A DNA stretch of 64,000 nucleotides from NCBI RefSeq assembly GCF_035083965.1, contig NC_089723.1:39687193-39751192 (forward strand). The letters are read 5' to 3'. Below are positions 45,990 to 57,446 of this stretch, one piece after another. Position 1 is the first letter of the stretch; the number at the start of each line of letters is the position of its first letter. The DNA comes from Branchiostoma lanceolatum. Taxonomy: Eukaryota > Chordata > Leptocardii > Amphioxiformes > Branchiostomatidae. The notes below the pieces were generated by a model that ran no database searches, was not told the DNA's origin, and saw nothing but the letters and a program-made list of their open reading frames with translations. The translations under genes and the position numbers were made by a program.

Positions 45990-48900
45990 CTACAGCGGCG
46001 GATTTTCACAATCACGAAACACTGCTACTGTACCTATAAACATTTCCTCCGTGAAGACGGCAAAAATGATAAATGCGACGTAAACTATCAAACACGCGAC
46101 TCCGAACGCTCTGTGGAACTGCCATCTACTGAGACAGATGCCGATAAACACGAATACGATGGTGATGAATATGGAGCTCAGGGTGAGGCTCAGACCGGCG
46201 GTTTGCACGAACACTACGCCGAAGTTGTCCATGAAGACGGTCTTGATGAACCAGGGCAGACCCAGGCACACAAGGATGTCGAAGGTGATGGCTCCAATCG
46301 TAGCACTGATCGCCATGTCCCCTTCACCTGGAATAAAACAAACACATGTTCATTTCAGAGTTTTGATTCAAAACCTGGTAACTACAGATACTCCTGCTCA
46401 TACTGATCGCCATGTCCCCTTCACCTGGAATAAAACAAACACATGTTCATTTCAGAGTTTTGATTCAAAACCTGGTAACTACAGATACTCCTACTCATAC
46501 TGATCGCCATATCCCACTCACCTGAAAAATAAGATAGATAGATCCTTGCATATTCGTTTGAAAGTTCATCTGTGACTGTAATCGAGGTAATAAATTTAAC
46601 ATTTACGTACACAAAGCTCGCGTCAAATCAACTTGGGAGGGACCAGAGGACAGGTCTAAAGCTTGTTGGTAAGCGCTTTACTAGTTGTGTGCGAAAATAG
46701 CGTGCAAATTTATTACTAAACACTAGAATATCTTAATCAGGTTGGTAAATCACTGGTCAACAAAGTTCTTTGCACACAACCAGAGAGTTAATACCTGCCC
46801 ACCTTTTCGGTAACTCTTCCACTGCGGTTATACTTTGCACTGCAGCTAGGTGTCGCTGCTGCAGTAATAAATGGTTATAATTCGCACTGCAGATAGGTGT
46901 CGCTGCTGCATTGTGGAGAATGCGATACCAAACGTGACTGAGTTTATATCCCGACTAATGCGGTAAATCTCCATCGACTCTATGTTCACAGTATACATTA
47001 ACGTGGTCAGATACGAGAATAGCTCCTCGTATATATTTACTGCTGTAAGTTAGCGTGTCATCGTAAAAATGATTTGACAAAAAAAACTAAAGAAGGTGAA
47101 CTGACATAAACATAGCCGGTTTAATGATTTCCACAACGCAAATGAATGAAATACACGGTTTGTTTGGATGATTTCTCCAAAGCTTTGAAAGTTTATCATT
47201 CTAATACGAACCACCACAAAGGATGATTTGGATAAGAATCAATCTCAATTGGAATGCTTGAGGCGCTATAGTAAAAGGAAAGGAAAGTAATCTCGAACCA
47301 GTTTAGCTCAAATGAACTCAATGAACAGATGAGCTAATCTTCCACTGGTCGTGACAGGAAGACAGACGCTGTATACAGTATTTACAGGTTCATTGTACCG
47401 GGGAAATTCCCCTAGCTCTTTTCGACAAGCATAATGAACAGTGGACCACAGCTTAACGTCCCGTCCTAAGGACTGCGATCTTTAACGGTAGCGTGCATGT
47501 CGGGTGAGCGACACAACCGGGATCGAACCCGGGGCTTCTAGTTCCAGAGGCAAGATCGCTAACCACTGGACTACGCACGCTACGAAAGGTACAGAAAGAG
47601 ACTCACCTGCCCAAGTCGCTACAACGCACGCCACGAGGTCCGGCACGCTCGTCCCCGCCCCTAGCAGCGTGATGCCCATCAGCGTGTCGGAGGCTCCCAT
47701 CGCGAAACCTGGGGACAACAAAAGGCAGTTTGGAAACGGGTAACTGTACTGTTTTGGTGAACACATTTGTGTAACTATAGGTAGAATAACAATTTTTCGA
47801 GAAATCATATAATCTAATTTTCATTTGACTTCAAATGAAATTTGCTAGACCCTTAATGGCATATCTCAAGCATAGAAAAGAAACTCCAAGAGCTAGATCT
47901 AAGACACGATGGATGAAGATGAAGAAAGACTGAATGAAGGCAGTGCCTTCCACGACTGCAGATGCAGAAACCAGTGAATGATGACGATTATGATCTTAAT
48001 ACTCCTACCGATGTCCGTTATGTAGAGAGTGCATGTCTAATTTTGGATTATTGTCAAAAAGATTCTGCTGATGATGATGACGATATTAAACATATAATCA
48101 GCTTTGGGTGGGAATATGGTTTTTGAGACTTATCTACGTCCTCATCAATACTCTACATCCCTATGTAACTATGATGTCCTGACCTATGACGGTTACCATC
48201 CAGATGAGCACGTAGGAGAAGGCGGTTGACCAGACCATGGACATGAAGAACGTGAGGGGGAACCACTTCCGCCAGCGCTTCCGGCGGCAGTCCGGGACGG
48301 TCAGGAACATCGGGAGGATGAGCGGCAGGCACAGCACCCACAGGACCCGGCTTCCCGCGGACTCCGGGACCGCCAGGACCGACTCAGCATCCTCCTCCTC
48401 ATCCTCCTGGTCCTCCTCACCGTCACCATCTTTTTCATCTGCCGAGATAGAGATGAACTGGGTTATGCATACTTTCCGGTCGAGGCTTCGACCGCAGAGA
48501 GACCGCTGGACGACCGCCGAGCGACCAAATATTTGACAGATTTTCTAATGAATTTCTTTGGCAAAGAAATATGCTTCATTCTGTGTGCACCACACTTCTG
48601 TATTTTGAAATACTAAAAACGAAGCTGAAGGAAATCCTCACTAGATAGCTTTAAACAATGCCTGCCGTTGTGTGACAGTGTTGTATAAGCAGCTCCTGCT
48701 GCGCCGCGTGCCTGCGAAGCTGGTGTGTTTAATACATTGAAGGGCGGTTATACCGGCCATATAGATACAAATACAAAAGCTGGTGTTTTACGCCGAAGGG
48801 AGGTTATTATATATACTGGCTATACAGATACAGAAACGCGTGTGATCGTTTCACATTCTCCTTACCCCAGAGTTTCTCCCCTGCCTGCTCGCCTGCCCCG

Positions 48901-51900
48901 TCGCCCTCCCCTATCATGGGGAAGCAGCAGCAGCGGGTCCGGCCTGTATCCGGGTCCCTCCGCAGCACCAGCTGATCGAACCTGCTCTGCAGGGTGTTGT
49001 CGAAGTACATGGAGAAGATATAGAGCGCGTACACCACCAGCAGACACGCAGACTCACCCCTGGAATAGATACATGAATTTTATCGAAGAAATTCTCAATT
49101 AGTCAGACATAATTTACTAAAATGTACATATAACCGTTACATATAATGCATATACAGAAAAAATCAAATCAGGAAAGTTGGTTTGCCCCATCTAGTTACT
49201 CATTTTGGAACTGCAGGGGCATTTTTATTACAAAAAATTAAAATAACACGCCGAGCTTTTTTTCAACTACGATTAGAATCACGTAAAATTTTTGTGGGGG
49301 CTTTAATTTCAATATTTGGTGTATATAGTGACCACCTGTTCACATTGATTCGATTTTATCGGTCCCCTGTGTGGTCTTCTTGGGCAGGTTTGACTTTATA
49401 CTACCTTAGATAGAGAGACAGAGAAGATATTCTTACCAGTCTATCCTGCCGTTGAAGATGATGAAGATGAGTACCCCGAGTGAGAAGATGTACCAGACCG
49501 TGTCCCTGGTCAGCGGCCAGGCCTTCAGGTAGACCTGCTGATCCTGTGAGGGGGGGGGGGCACAAATTAGACTAAGGCAATAGTCTCTATGAGGCTAACT
49601 GCGCTGGTTGAAAAATAGTAGAATTTAGTCGATTTGAGATAATAATTGGAGTTCCTCCACTATAGGGGAACATTTGAAATGTAACCCTTCCTGCGGACTG
49701 ACTCTCCTGGCCAATCATTCATGTATTTATGCCGAATTCTGCTGTCCATAACCCCCTTAGCCTACCTTCCGTTTCATGAGGCAGCAGCAGCCGATGATGA
49801 GGGTGTAGTTCGCCACGGCGGTTCCTGCCATTACCCCCACCCCGATGTCGTTCTTACTCACAAACACACCTACAGGGATACATATTCCATGGACATAAAA
49901 ACTATCTTCTTAATGCCTCGTGTTGGTAAGCAATCTTCTCAAGAGAGGCTCAAGAATCCCCATCTAAATTGAATGGGTAGAAGTCTACAAACGCCATTGT
50001 TTCATGGCAAAAATGAAACTTTAAATGCAAGACATTGATTGCAAGTGTAAGATACAATAGTATGACTGGGTCAGTTGATGAGTGAGTTAGTGTGTGATCA
50101 TGGGTTCGGGAGTGGCATTATGTGTTTCAAGTTAAAGAAAACTCAAGAAAATATGTGATCCTCACGTCCCTTTAGCCCCCATAGCAGGCTCTAGGAGTCA
50201 GGCATCTTTTGGCTCATGATGTGCTTCTTTTTATTCGTATATCAGTTCTGATTATATCCAATTTCTTCTAAGCCGAATCTAGAACCAGGGTACAGTCACA
50301 ACTGATATACAACCAGAAAGAATCACATTATAAGCTAGAGAAAGCCCGACCCGCAGAGCCTGCCTAAGAAGGCCACCGCCCCCTCCCCATGCCGGCCTTA
50401 CCCACTGCGGAGGTGACCAGTTCTGGCATGCTCATCCCGAACGCGATCAGAGTCGCTCCCGCCACGCTGGGGTTCAGGTGCAGGTCTGGAACAAAACATG
50501 TATAGAAACTGATAAGAGGTTGAGAGAAAATGATATGATATGATATGATATAATATAATATAATATAATATTTTTTCATCATATTCAACATTCCTTTGGG
50601 ATATTAGGACACAAGCATTGTTATATCAAGTTGCTATCGACGTTTCCTACTACACCCAGTGTGTAAAAGTGACATGGGAAGTCAGTAAGAGGCCAGGTCT
50701 GAATGACAAAAGTACAGCTGCAGGTTTGCGCATTGCTAGTAGATGACAAATGTCTGAGGACATTTTTAACTTTTCGTTTTGCCGACAGGTCGTCGTTTTA
50801 TTTTGGTCATTAACTTGAGGTCTTCTAGACCAGCTTCATCATTCACCCCTTTCCGCCTCATTATTGTTACTTTCTTGTTATGTTGTTGATCTCATTTTCA
50901 CATGACTTCAAGAGCTGAGGGCCTCCATTAGGACAGTTGCTTATGCCCAACTCTCGAAAGATAAAGGTAAATTAAATAGATAGATAGAATAAGTAAATGC
51001 ATTAGTTGGTAGAAAATGCAGTATCGGCGATAATCGCACTTACAGTCTGCTAAGATGAGAAGTGACGGCATGAAGTAGTCCTCGCACACGATGGCGGTCC
51101 CCAGAAACATGTACACGGAGCAGAGAACGTGGAGGATCACGGCGCCTTCCTTTAGCTGCTTCTCGGTAAACACGTCCTGCAGAATAGGGGAAACGGCATA
51201 CATGTATAAGTACAATGTCGGTCCCCAGAAAAATGTACACGGAGCAGAGGACATGGAGGATCACTGCGCCTTCCTTTAGCTGCTTCTCGGTAAACACGTC
51301 CTGCAGAATAGGGGAAACGGCATATATGTATAAGTACAATGGCGGTCCCCAGAAACATGTACACGGAGCAGAGAACATGGAGGATCACTGCGCCCTCCTT
51401 TAGCTGCTTCTCGGTAAATACGTCCTGCAGAATAGGGGAAACGGCATATATGTATAAGTACAATGGCGGTCCCCAGGGACATGTACACGGAGCACAGGAC
51501 ATGGAGGATCACGGCGCCTTCCTTTAGCTGCTTCTCGGTAAATACATCCTGGAGAATGCGGGAAAACGGCATATATGTATAAGTACAATGGCGGTCCCCA
51601 GGAAAACGTAGACGGAGCACAGGACATGGAGGATCACGGCGCCTTCCTTTAGCTGCTTCTCGGTAAATACGTCCTGGAGAATAGGGGAAAACGGCATATA
51701 TGTATAAATACAATGGCGGTCCCCAGGAAAATGTACACGGAGCACAGGACATGGAGGATCGCGGCGCCTTCCCTCAGTTGCTTCTCGGTAAATACGTCCT
51801 GGAGAATAGGGGAAAACGGCATATATGTATAAATACAATGGCGGTCCCCAGGAAAATGTACACGGAGCACAGGACATGGAGGAGCACGGCGCCTTCCTTT

Positions 51901-54900
51901 AGCTGCATCTCGGTAAATACGTCCTGGAGAATAGGGGAAAACGGCATATATGTATAAGTACAATGGCGGTCCCCAGAAACATGTACACGGAGCACAGGAC
52001 ATGGAGGATCACTGCGCCTTCCTTTAGCTGCTTCTCGGTAAATACGTCCTGCAGAATAGGGGAAAACGGCATATATGTATAAGTACAATGGCGGTCCCCA
52101 GGAACATGTACACGGAGCAGAGAACATGGAGGATCACTGCGCCTTCCTTTAACTGCTTCTCGGTAAATACGTCCTGCAGAATAGGGGAAAACGGCATATA
52201 TGTATAAGTACAATGGCGGTCCCCAGGGACATGTACACGGAGCAGAGAACATGGAGGATCACAGCGCCTTCCTTTAGCTGCTTCTCGGTAAATACGTCCT
52301 GCAGAATAGGGGAAAACGGCATATATGTATAAGTACAATGGCGGTCCCCAGGGACATGTACACGGAGCAGAGAACATGGAGGATCACTGCGCCTTCCTTC
52401 AGTTGCTTCTCGGTAAATACGTCCTGCAGAATAGGGGAAAACGGCATATATGTATATTTACTAAAATATACAAGTTCAATGTTTTTCCATGGGATGTGCC
52501 GACTATACATGTAGATACTGGCAGCGGCCTCCCAGCTGAGCTCCTGGTTCCGATTAGTTGCTAACTGGGAGATCCCGGTTCAATCCTGGGTCAGTACCTC
52601 TCGGTTGGGGCTTCCCCCGTCTTTCGGGAGGACATAAAATAGGGATCCCGTATTCGAGGAGGTGTCTACAGGGCAGGTAATGTTACATAAACAATCTGCT
52701 GGCCTGAACCGCGTTTTCACTGGCCCGAAATCTAAATGCGGCAGCAATGAAACCATTTTTGTTTTTCAGTGAAAAGAACACTCTAAACTTTTGCAATGCG
52801 ATCTGGACAGACTTTTAGACTTTGGACTGAAGATATCTCAATGATATTGGCCAGAGGTATGGCACACGCAATACATACTTGCTGTACATGTAAAATACTA
52901 CATTTTGGATTTTCCAACCCTCTGAAATGTGATTTCCTGCACTTTGTGAAAATGTTACCTCTTTTTTTCCATATCTTAACCCTGTAACTAGATAAATGAA
53001 CGAGAGCTGAAAATGGCCCAAACAACTCTTTGTCCCGTGTGCACTCGACGACTAGAAACGTGTTGCAAATAATTACCGCCGCTGCCGTCATCTGAGGTCA
53101 AAAGACCGTGAGAAAGTCTCCTCACCGGACCTCTTTCGATTATATAAGAACAGTTTGAGGATATCTTAGGGTCCTGTCACACTTGAGCGCATACACGTTG
53201 CGTGTGAGTTGCGTATGGACAAAATTCAATACGCAGCTGTACGCACAACAGTACTAGTTCTGGAATTTTTGGATTATTTTGACGAATGTGTGACTCGCAT
53301 TTCGTTATTCATATGTTAGATGTGCCTCACACATACATCAAAATAATCGAAACATATTTATAGCGTATAACTTGCGCATACGCGTAATTTCGTTCATACC
53401 CGAAACTATCATGCCTGCGCTGGGCTGTATTGTGCGCATGCCGGCGAACATAAAACTTACACAAATCGATTGAGATGCATCTGAGACGCGTATAGTGCAC
53501 ACGGCGGCGTATGGAAAAATGTCAATGCGCAACTCACACGCAACGGCTATACGCACAAGTGTGACAGGGGCTTTACAACGTGTTGCGAGATTTGGGCATG
53601 TAAGTACAGCCAGTAGGTACCCGTCTGAGTAATGAGGCTGTTGTAGTACCTTTTCAACCAACGTACTCGAGACACCTAATTGGTCACGAGATTTTACATC
53701 TTAAGTCCCTTCCAAAAGACGTGTGCAGCCCCAACCGAGATACTCTGACCCGTACCCTGGATTGAACCGGAGTCTCCCAGTTACCAACTAATTGAAACCA
53801 GGAGCTCGACTGTGAGACTGCTACTTGTTGAGCTATAGACCACGGAAAGGAGAAAATCGTTCAAAATTATTTCAAGATTTTAGTAAGGAGGAAGATTAAC
53901 TCTGTGCTCAATATCACTGAAACGTTCGTTCTGGGTCTACTTTCACGGTTTTCGCGGTGGCATTCCCACCGCGAATTCCTGACACTGTGAATCTGCGTTT
54001 AGAATGCATCACTACTGTACTGCAGACTTGTTTCTACAGCGAAACTAAATGAATCTACAGTTAGGCAATGTTGCTTCTATTATATGGGTGGCGTCCGCGC
54101 GCGCATCAATTTTCGTCTGTTTAAAAAAAGAAGGTTTCAACCATACGGTAAAGCTTACAAAGCAGCTGCAGAGGAACAAAGTAACATGCTGAAAATTGCA
54201 ACAAATATCAGGAGAGATGGATACTGCAGAATGCCAGAGTCAACGTCAAAGAAACCAAAAATGAAAAATCTTCGGTACACCCTACTTTGCCTGTCCAGTC
54301 AATTGTTCAACCCTCTGACCACTCAGATTTCATAATTAAGGCAAAATGTTTTTGGCTAAACTTTTATTTTCGGACACGCACGCATCGGCTTTGGGGTTCA
54401 CATGGAGATGTCATCCACATTATTGAATTAACATGCGGCTAAACCATAGTTACTCTATTAGAAAGATGCTGTAGTTGCAGATAGGATCTTACCGTGGGGT
54501 ATTCATCAATGGCGTTTTTCTTGACGACTGGCACACTGCAGTTAGACCCGAGAAAACCAACATCTGACGTCTGACGATCCACCCTGTTACCTAGTCAGAC
54601 AAGCAAAGAAACAAATGAATAAATAAGTAAACAAACAAGCAAGCAAAGAAAAACGTTTTACGTTGGTTATTCTCATACGTTATAACCGCACACAGGGCGC
54701 TACGTTCGCCAGGGAAAACATACTGACACGTTGATGAGGTTAGACATCCAGGTAATAAGAAACGCCAAAAATAATTACTCAAGCAACTGGATGAAATTGT
54801 GAAACTTTCACAATTTTATCCAGTTGCTTGAGTGACTCTTTTGGGTGTAAAACATACCGACATTTTTCAACGTTACCTGGGGAAAATCACAGACATGATA

Positions 54901-56428
54901 CAGACTACAAATGTGTAGAAAGTCATGTCACAAAATCGGTACGACAATGTGATAAGAATGTTATTTTTGTATTGAATGTTAACAAATACAAACAAACAAC
55001 CTTGCAGACAACCGCTGGAGATAACATTCAATTGTTCTATAAAGTTAACCGTGATATGATGTTTTGCATGGTTTCCAGTCTCAGTTTCTGAAAGCCACAG
55101 TGTGGGGAAAATTGGTTCGTTACATAACTGTACAGGTCAAAGATTAGCCGATCGCTAGTGAAAATTAATCGGTTAATTTTGATAAGTGGGTTTAACTGCA
55201 ACGTGCCCAGACAAAACCTCCAGGGTCTACTCTACAAGCAGAGGTTGGTGGGGAAGATTTTCACTTTCTTCTTCGTGGATCCTTCAGACGGAAAACAAGG
55301 CACATGAGACGAAAGTCACAATCTTCCCCTCCAACCTCTACTTGGAGAGTGCCAGGGTTGTCCTCTTCGCGGCAGGGAAGTCCCCAAAATCAGGGCGTTT
55401 TCTGTGTTCAACGGGCGGCAACTGGATCAGTACCTCCTACCCTTAAGGGCACTGCAGACAACTCGGTATTGTCTAAAGTTTCACTGAAGCATCGTGAAAA
55501 AGAGAGGTCACATACATGTCACCGTTTAACCTTCTCCCTGCTGCCTAACCCCGTAACCGACACAGATTTTGATGCCAAACGGCTGCCTTAGCAGACTGAA
55601 GGTTAATGTACAATTAATTTCCGACTACCCCGATGATATCATAGTAACAGAACAGTCACACAACACGCGTATTGACAATGGCAAATTTTGCTTCAAATAT
55701 GTATAGTAAAACTAGGTTTCAACAATCACTCAGAGGACGGAGTCTGGGGGCATGGTAGGTGACTGGGGTGTGGGGTGGTTGCTCCAGACAAGAGGTTCTT
55801 TTAACTATCTAAAACTGGATGATACCGTTTTAATTTTTCAACTGTAGTTGTCACAGACGTAGAACACATTGATGAATTGTTCTACCAGCACATACATGTA
55901 CTACATGTATATTACAGCGACCAAAGCGCCTGCAGATGACCCATATAACAGTTGCAGGAATGTGTTTTCTTTGCCCTGTGGATCATCCAGATAAGGGGTG
56001 CAAACTATTCTGCTTAAAGTTCACTTCATGTATATACTGCACTGCTGTCTGTACTGATATCTAGTTGTTTACCTCAATATGATATGAATTGTAACAGCAA
56101 TGAGCTATCACAGTTGCGTCCGGTTTGGCATATTTGAATTAAGCAATGCCATGCAACTTTCGTCACAAACTAACCGCCGAATATGACAGTTCTATGAGTT
56201 AACACATGCAGCAAAGAAAGGTAAAAAAATACCTGTGTCTGAAAATCCTGAGGCCTCTTGGCGGTCGGCGAATATTGAACACACACACATGCTGACAGCG
56301 AGCAGGCCCAACCATATTGCACACAACCTGAGAACTGCTGACTTCCAGCGCTGTTTCCGTCTTCTGCGGTTGACTTTCGTGGATGTACGATCAGCTCTAG
56401 TGTCCCCGGGTGTCTCCGTCACTTCCAT
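45990..56428 (-). CDS. SLC24/NCKX-family exchanger C
   Basis: Exons in transcript order: 56428-56233, 54590-54493, 51176-51044, 50485-50402, 49869-49765, 49543-49437, 49059-48866, 48438-48184, 47708-47607, 46327-45990; 536 aa, phases close (49765 may be off by one base). The start ATG has A at -3 and G at +4; an in-frame ATG further 5' (56458) is less favoured. N-terminal membrane segment, NCS site at N82, then AVILHVLCSVYMFLGTAIVC. Alpha-1: VAGATLIAFGMSMPELVTSA with E164. The loop has RCCCF and a strongly acidic EEDQEDEEEDAES stretch. Alpha-2: MGITLLGAGTSVPD with D414 and [17 protein letters not shown] with D441, equivalent to NCKX2 Asp575. Of the three genes this one best keeps the K+-dependent signature. 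Confidence 0.93.
46310..46525 (-). repeat. 98-bp tandem copies of the 3' splice site of C's last exon
   Basis: The acceptor and first codons of exon 45990-46327 (plus ATCGCCATGTCCCCTTCACC) recur at about 46408 and 46506, with the intervening GATTCAAAACCTGGTAACTA repeated almost exactly. Confidence 0.88.
47255..47582 (-). mobile_element. tRNA-derived SINE
   Basis: On the minus strand it starts GTAGCGTGCGTAGTCCAGTG (A box) with GGGTTCGATCCCGG (B box). It ends about 24 bp from the donor of C exon 47607-47708. Related to 15285-15425. Confidence 0.75.
51085..52460 (-). repeat. 125-bp array carrying about eleven copies of a C exon acceptor
   Basis: Each unit holds, on the minus strand, CCCTATTCTGCAG (or TCCAG), then the first 80-90 bases of exon 51044-51176 (DVFTEKQLKEGAVILHVLC through FLGTAIV), then GTACTTATACATATATGCC. 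Acceptors fall near 51177, 51301, 51425, 51549, 51674, 51799, 51924, 52049, 52174, 52299 and 52424. Only the one at 51177 leads into the full exon. Confidence 0.92.
52530..52690 (+). mobile_element. SINE fragment of the 62615 family
   Basis: Contains AACTGGGAGATCCCGGTTCA, GACATAAAATAGGGATCCCG and TCGAGGAGGTGTCTACA, matching 62615-62880. Confidence 0.7.
53166..53575. mobile_element. MITE with CCTGTCACACTT ends
   Basis: The left end GGGTCCTGTCACACTTGAGC and CGTTGCGTGTGAGTTGCGTA are mirrored on the right by CGCAACTCACACGCAACGGC and CAAGTGTGACAGGGGCTTT. Arms are about 50 bp. No coding capacity. Confidence 0.8.
53577..53850 (-). mobile_element. SINE of the 62615 family, minus orientation
   Basis: On the minus strand: TAGCTCAACAAGTAGCAGTC (A-box side), CCGGTTCAATCCAGGG (B box), then the same body as 62615-62880. 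Confidence 0.75.
54725..54840. repeat. Head-to-head copy of a dispersed TTACTCAAGCAACTGGAT repeat
   Basis: TTACTCAAGCAACTGGATGA is followed within 30 bp by its reverse complement TCCAGTTGCTTGAGTGAC. Related single copies: about 9460, 20130, 42860. Confidence 0.65.
55229..55349. mobile_element. MITE, CTCCAAGCAGAGG family
   Basis: TACAAGCAGAGGTTGGTGGG and GAAGATT on the left mirror AATCTTCCCCTCCAACCTCT and ACTTGGAGAG on the right. A 120-bp non-coding element in intron 1 of exchanger C. Confidence 0.7.
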
Positions 56429-56623
56429 ACTAACCCATGGTAGAACATGTATGTACACAGCAAGCTAAATCATTGTAAACTACAGCAGAGCAAGGAGACA
56501 ACTTTCACAACCAGCAGAGTCCGCTTACTAAAGTAGGTGTCAAACCGGTCTTAACCGAGGTCGCCCGCTCTGGCTCTTTCTGAATTAGCATATCTACAGC
56601 CTCAGGCGATCACGGGAAGCATG

Positions 56624-56883
56624 CTCTCCAAGCAGAGGTTGTTCGGGAAGATTGTGAACTTCTTATCATACATATGCCCCGTTCAACAGTCCGTCCACAT
56701 GCCCAACAGAAAACGAGGCATATGCAAAAAAAGGTCAAGCAGTCATCCTCCATTGAGGTGAAGCATGATGCTTTTTCAAGTAGCTAGTGGTAGTGCAACG
56801 CGACTTCGCCACGGCTCACGTGAGAGGCATATCATATCATAGAAAATGGTCACAATCTTCCCCAACAACCTCTGCTTGGAGGG
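56624..56883. mobile_element. MITE, CTCCAAGCAGAGG family, longer copy
   Basis: CTCTCCAAGCAGAGGTTGTT at the left and CAACAACCTCTGCTTGGAGG at the right, each with adjoining GGGAAGATTGTGA/TCACAATCTTCCCC. A lone end also lies near 57186. Confidence 0.75.
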
Positions 56884-57248
56884 TACGTAGATCATGGAGC
56901 TGAGGTAAAGCATATAGTATGCATAGGAAGAGACTCACTCAAGAAGAGGCCATCAAATATGATGTCGGAACCCACCATGACCAAACCCATTGTCTAGCCA
57001 AGACGAGAGGAGATCGCGGTAAGAGAGAGTGCAATGTTCCATACTACATACAAGCATACTGAGGTGTGGACTTATTATTAGTCAATAGCATGCTCAGCTT
57101 TTTTCAAACCCAAAGTATAGCGCGGTACAGTATAGTCACCATCATCACCCACTGGTCTCAGCATCTGCAGTCGTTGAGAATACTCCCCAAGCAGATGTTG
57201 GTGGGGCAGATCGTCACCGTTTTATCATAAGCCCTGCAGCTGCATTCA

Positions 57249-57446
57249 GTCTTTCTTCATCTGCTCCCACTGTGCCTTGCGTCCCGGGAGCTTCATTTCA
57301 TTCATGTATTTTACCAGCTCTCTTACTACAGTACGGTAAGCATTGAAACGTGCAGTATCTAGACCTTGTTTCCTTGAAAAAACACGTAATGGTGTTGCCC
57401 ATTTTGAAAACACACCATCAACATTTATTTTGATAGTTTTTCTCAC
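57249..57446 (-). CDS. Possible isolated exon or small ORF, unknown
   Basis: A 66-residue open frame ending at TGA 57246-57248 has a protein-like composition: FSKWATPLRVFSRKQG, then ARFNAYRTVVRELVKYMNEM, then LPGRKAQWEQMKKD. I do not recognise the family. No partner exon was found nearby. A minus-strand AATAAA at about 57610 lies upstream of it, not downstream. It could be a chance ORF or the last exon of an unseen gene. Confidence 0.25.

Noticed and set aside
45768-46406. 212-codon plus-strand ORF
   Set aside because: It is antisense to the last exon of exchanger C, whose minus-strand frame encodes conserved NCKX sequence.
51276-52377. Series of overlapping ORFs of 117-158 codons on the minus strand
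   Set aside because: They are frame-shifted readings of the 125-bp splice-acceptor array, each made of exon start plus intron.
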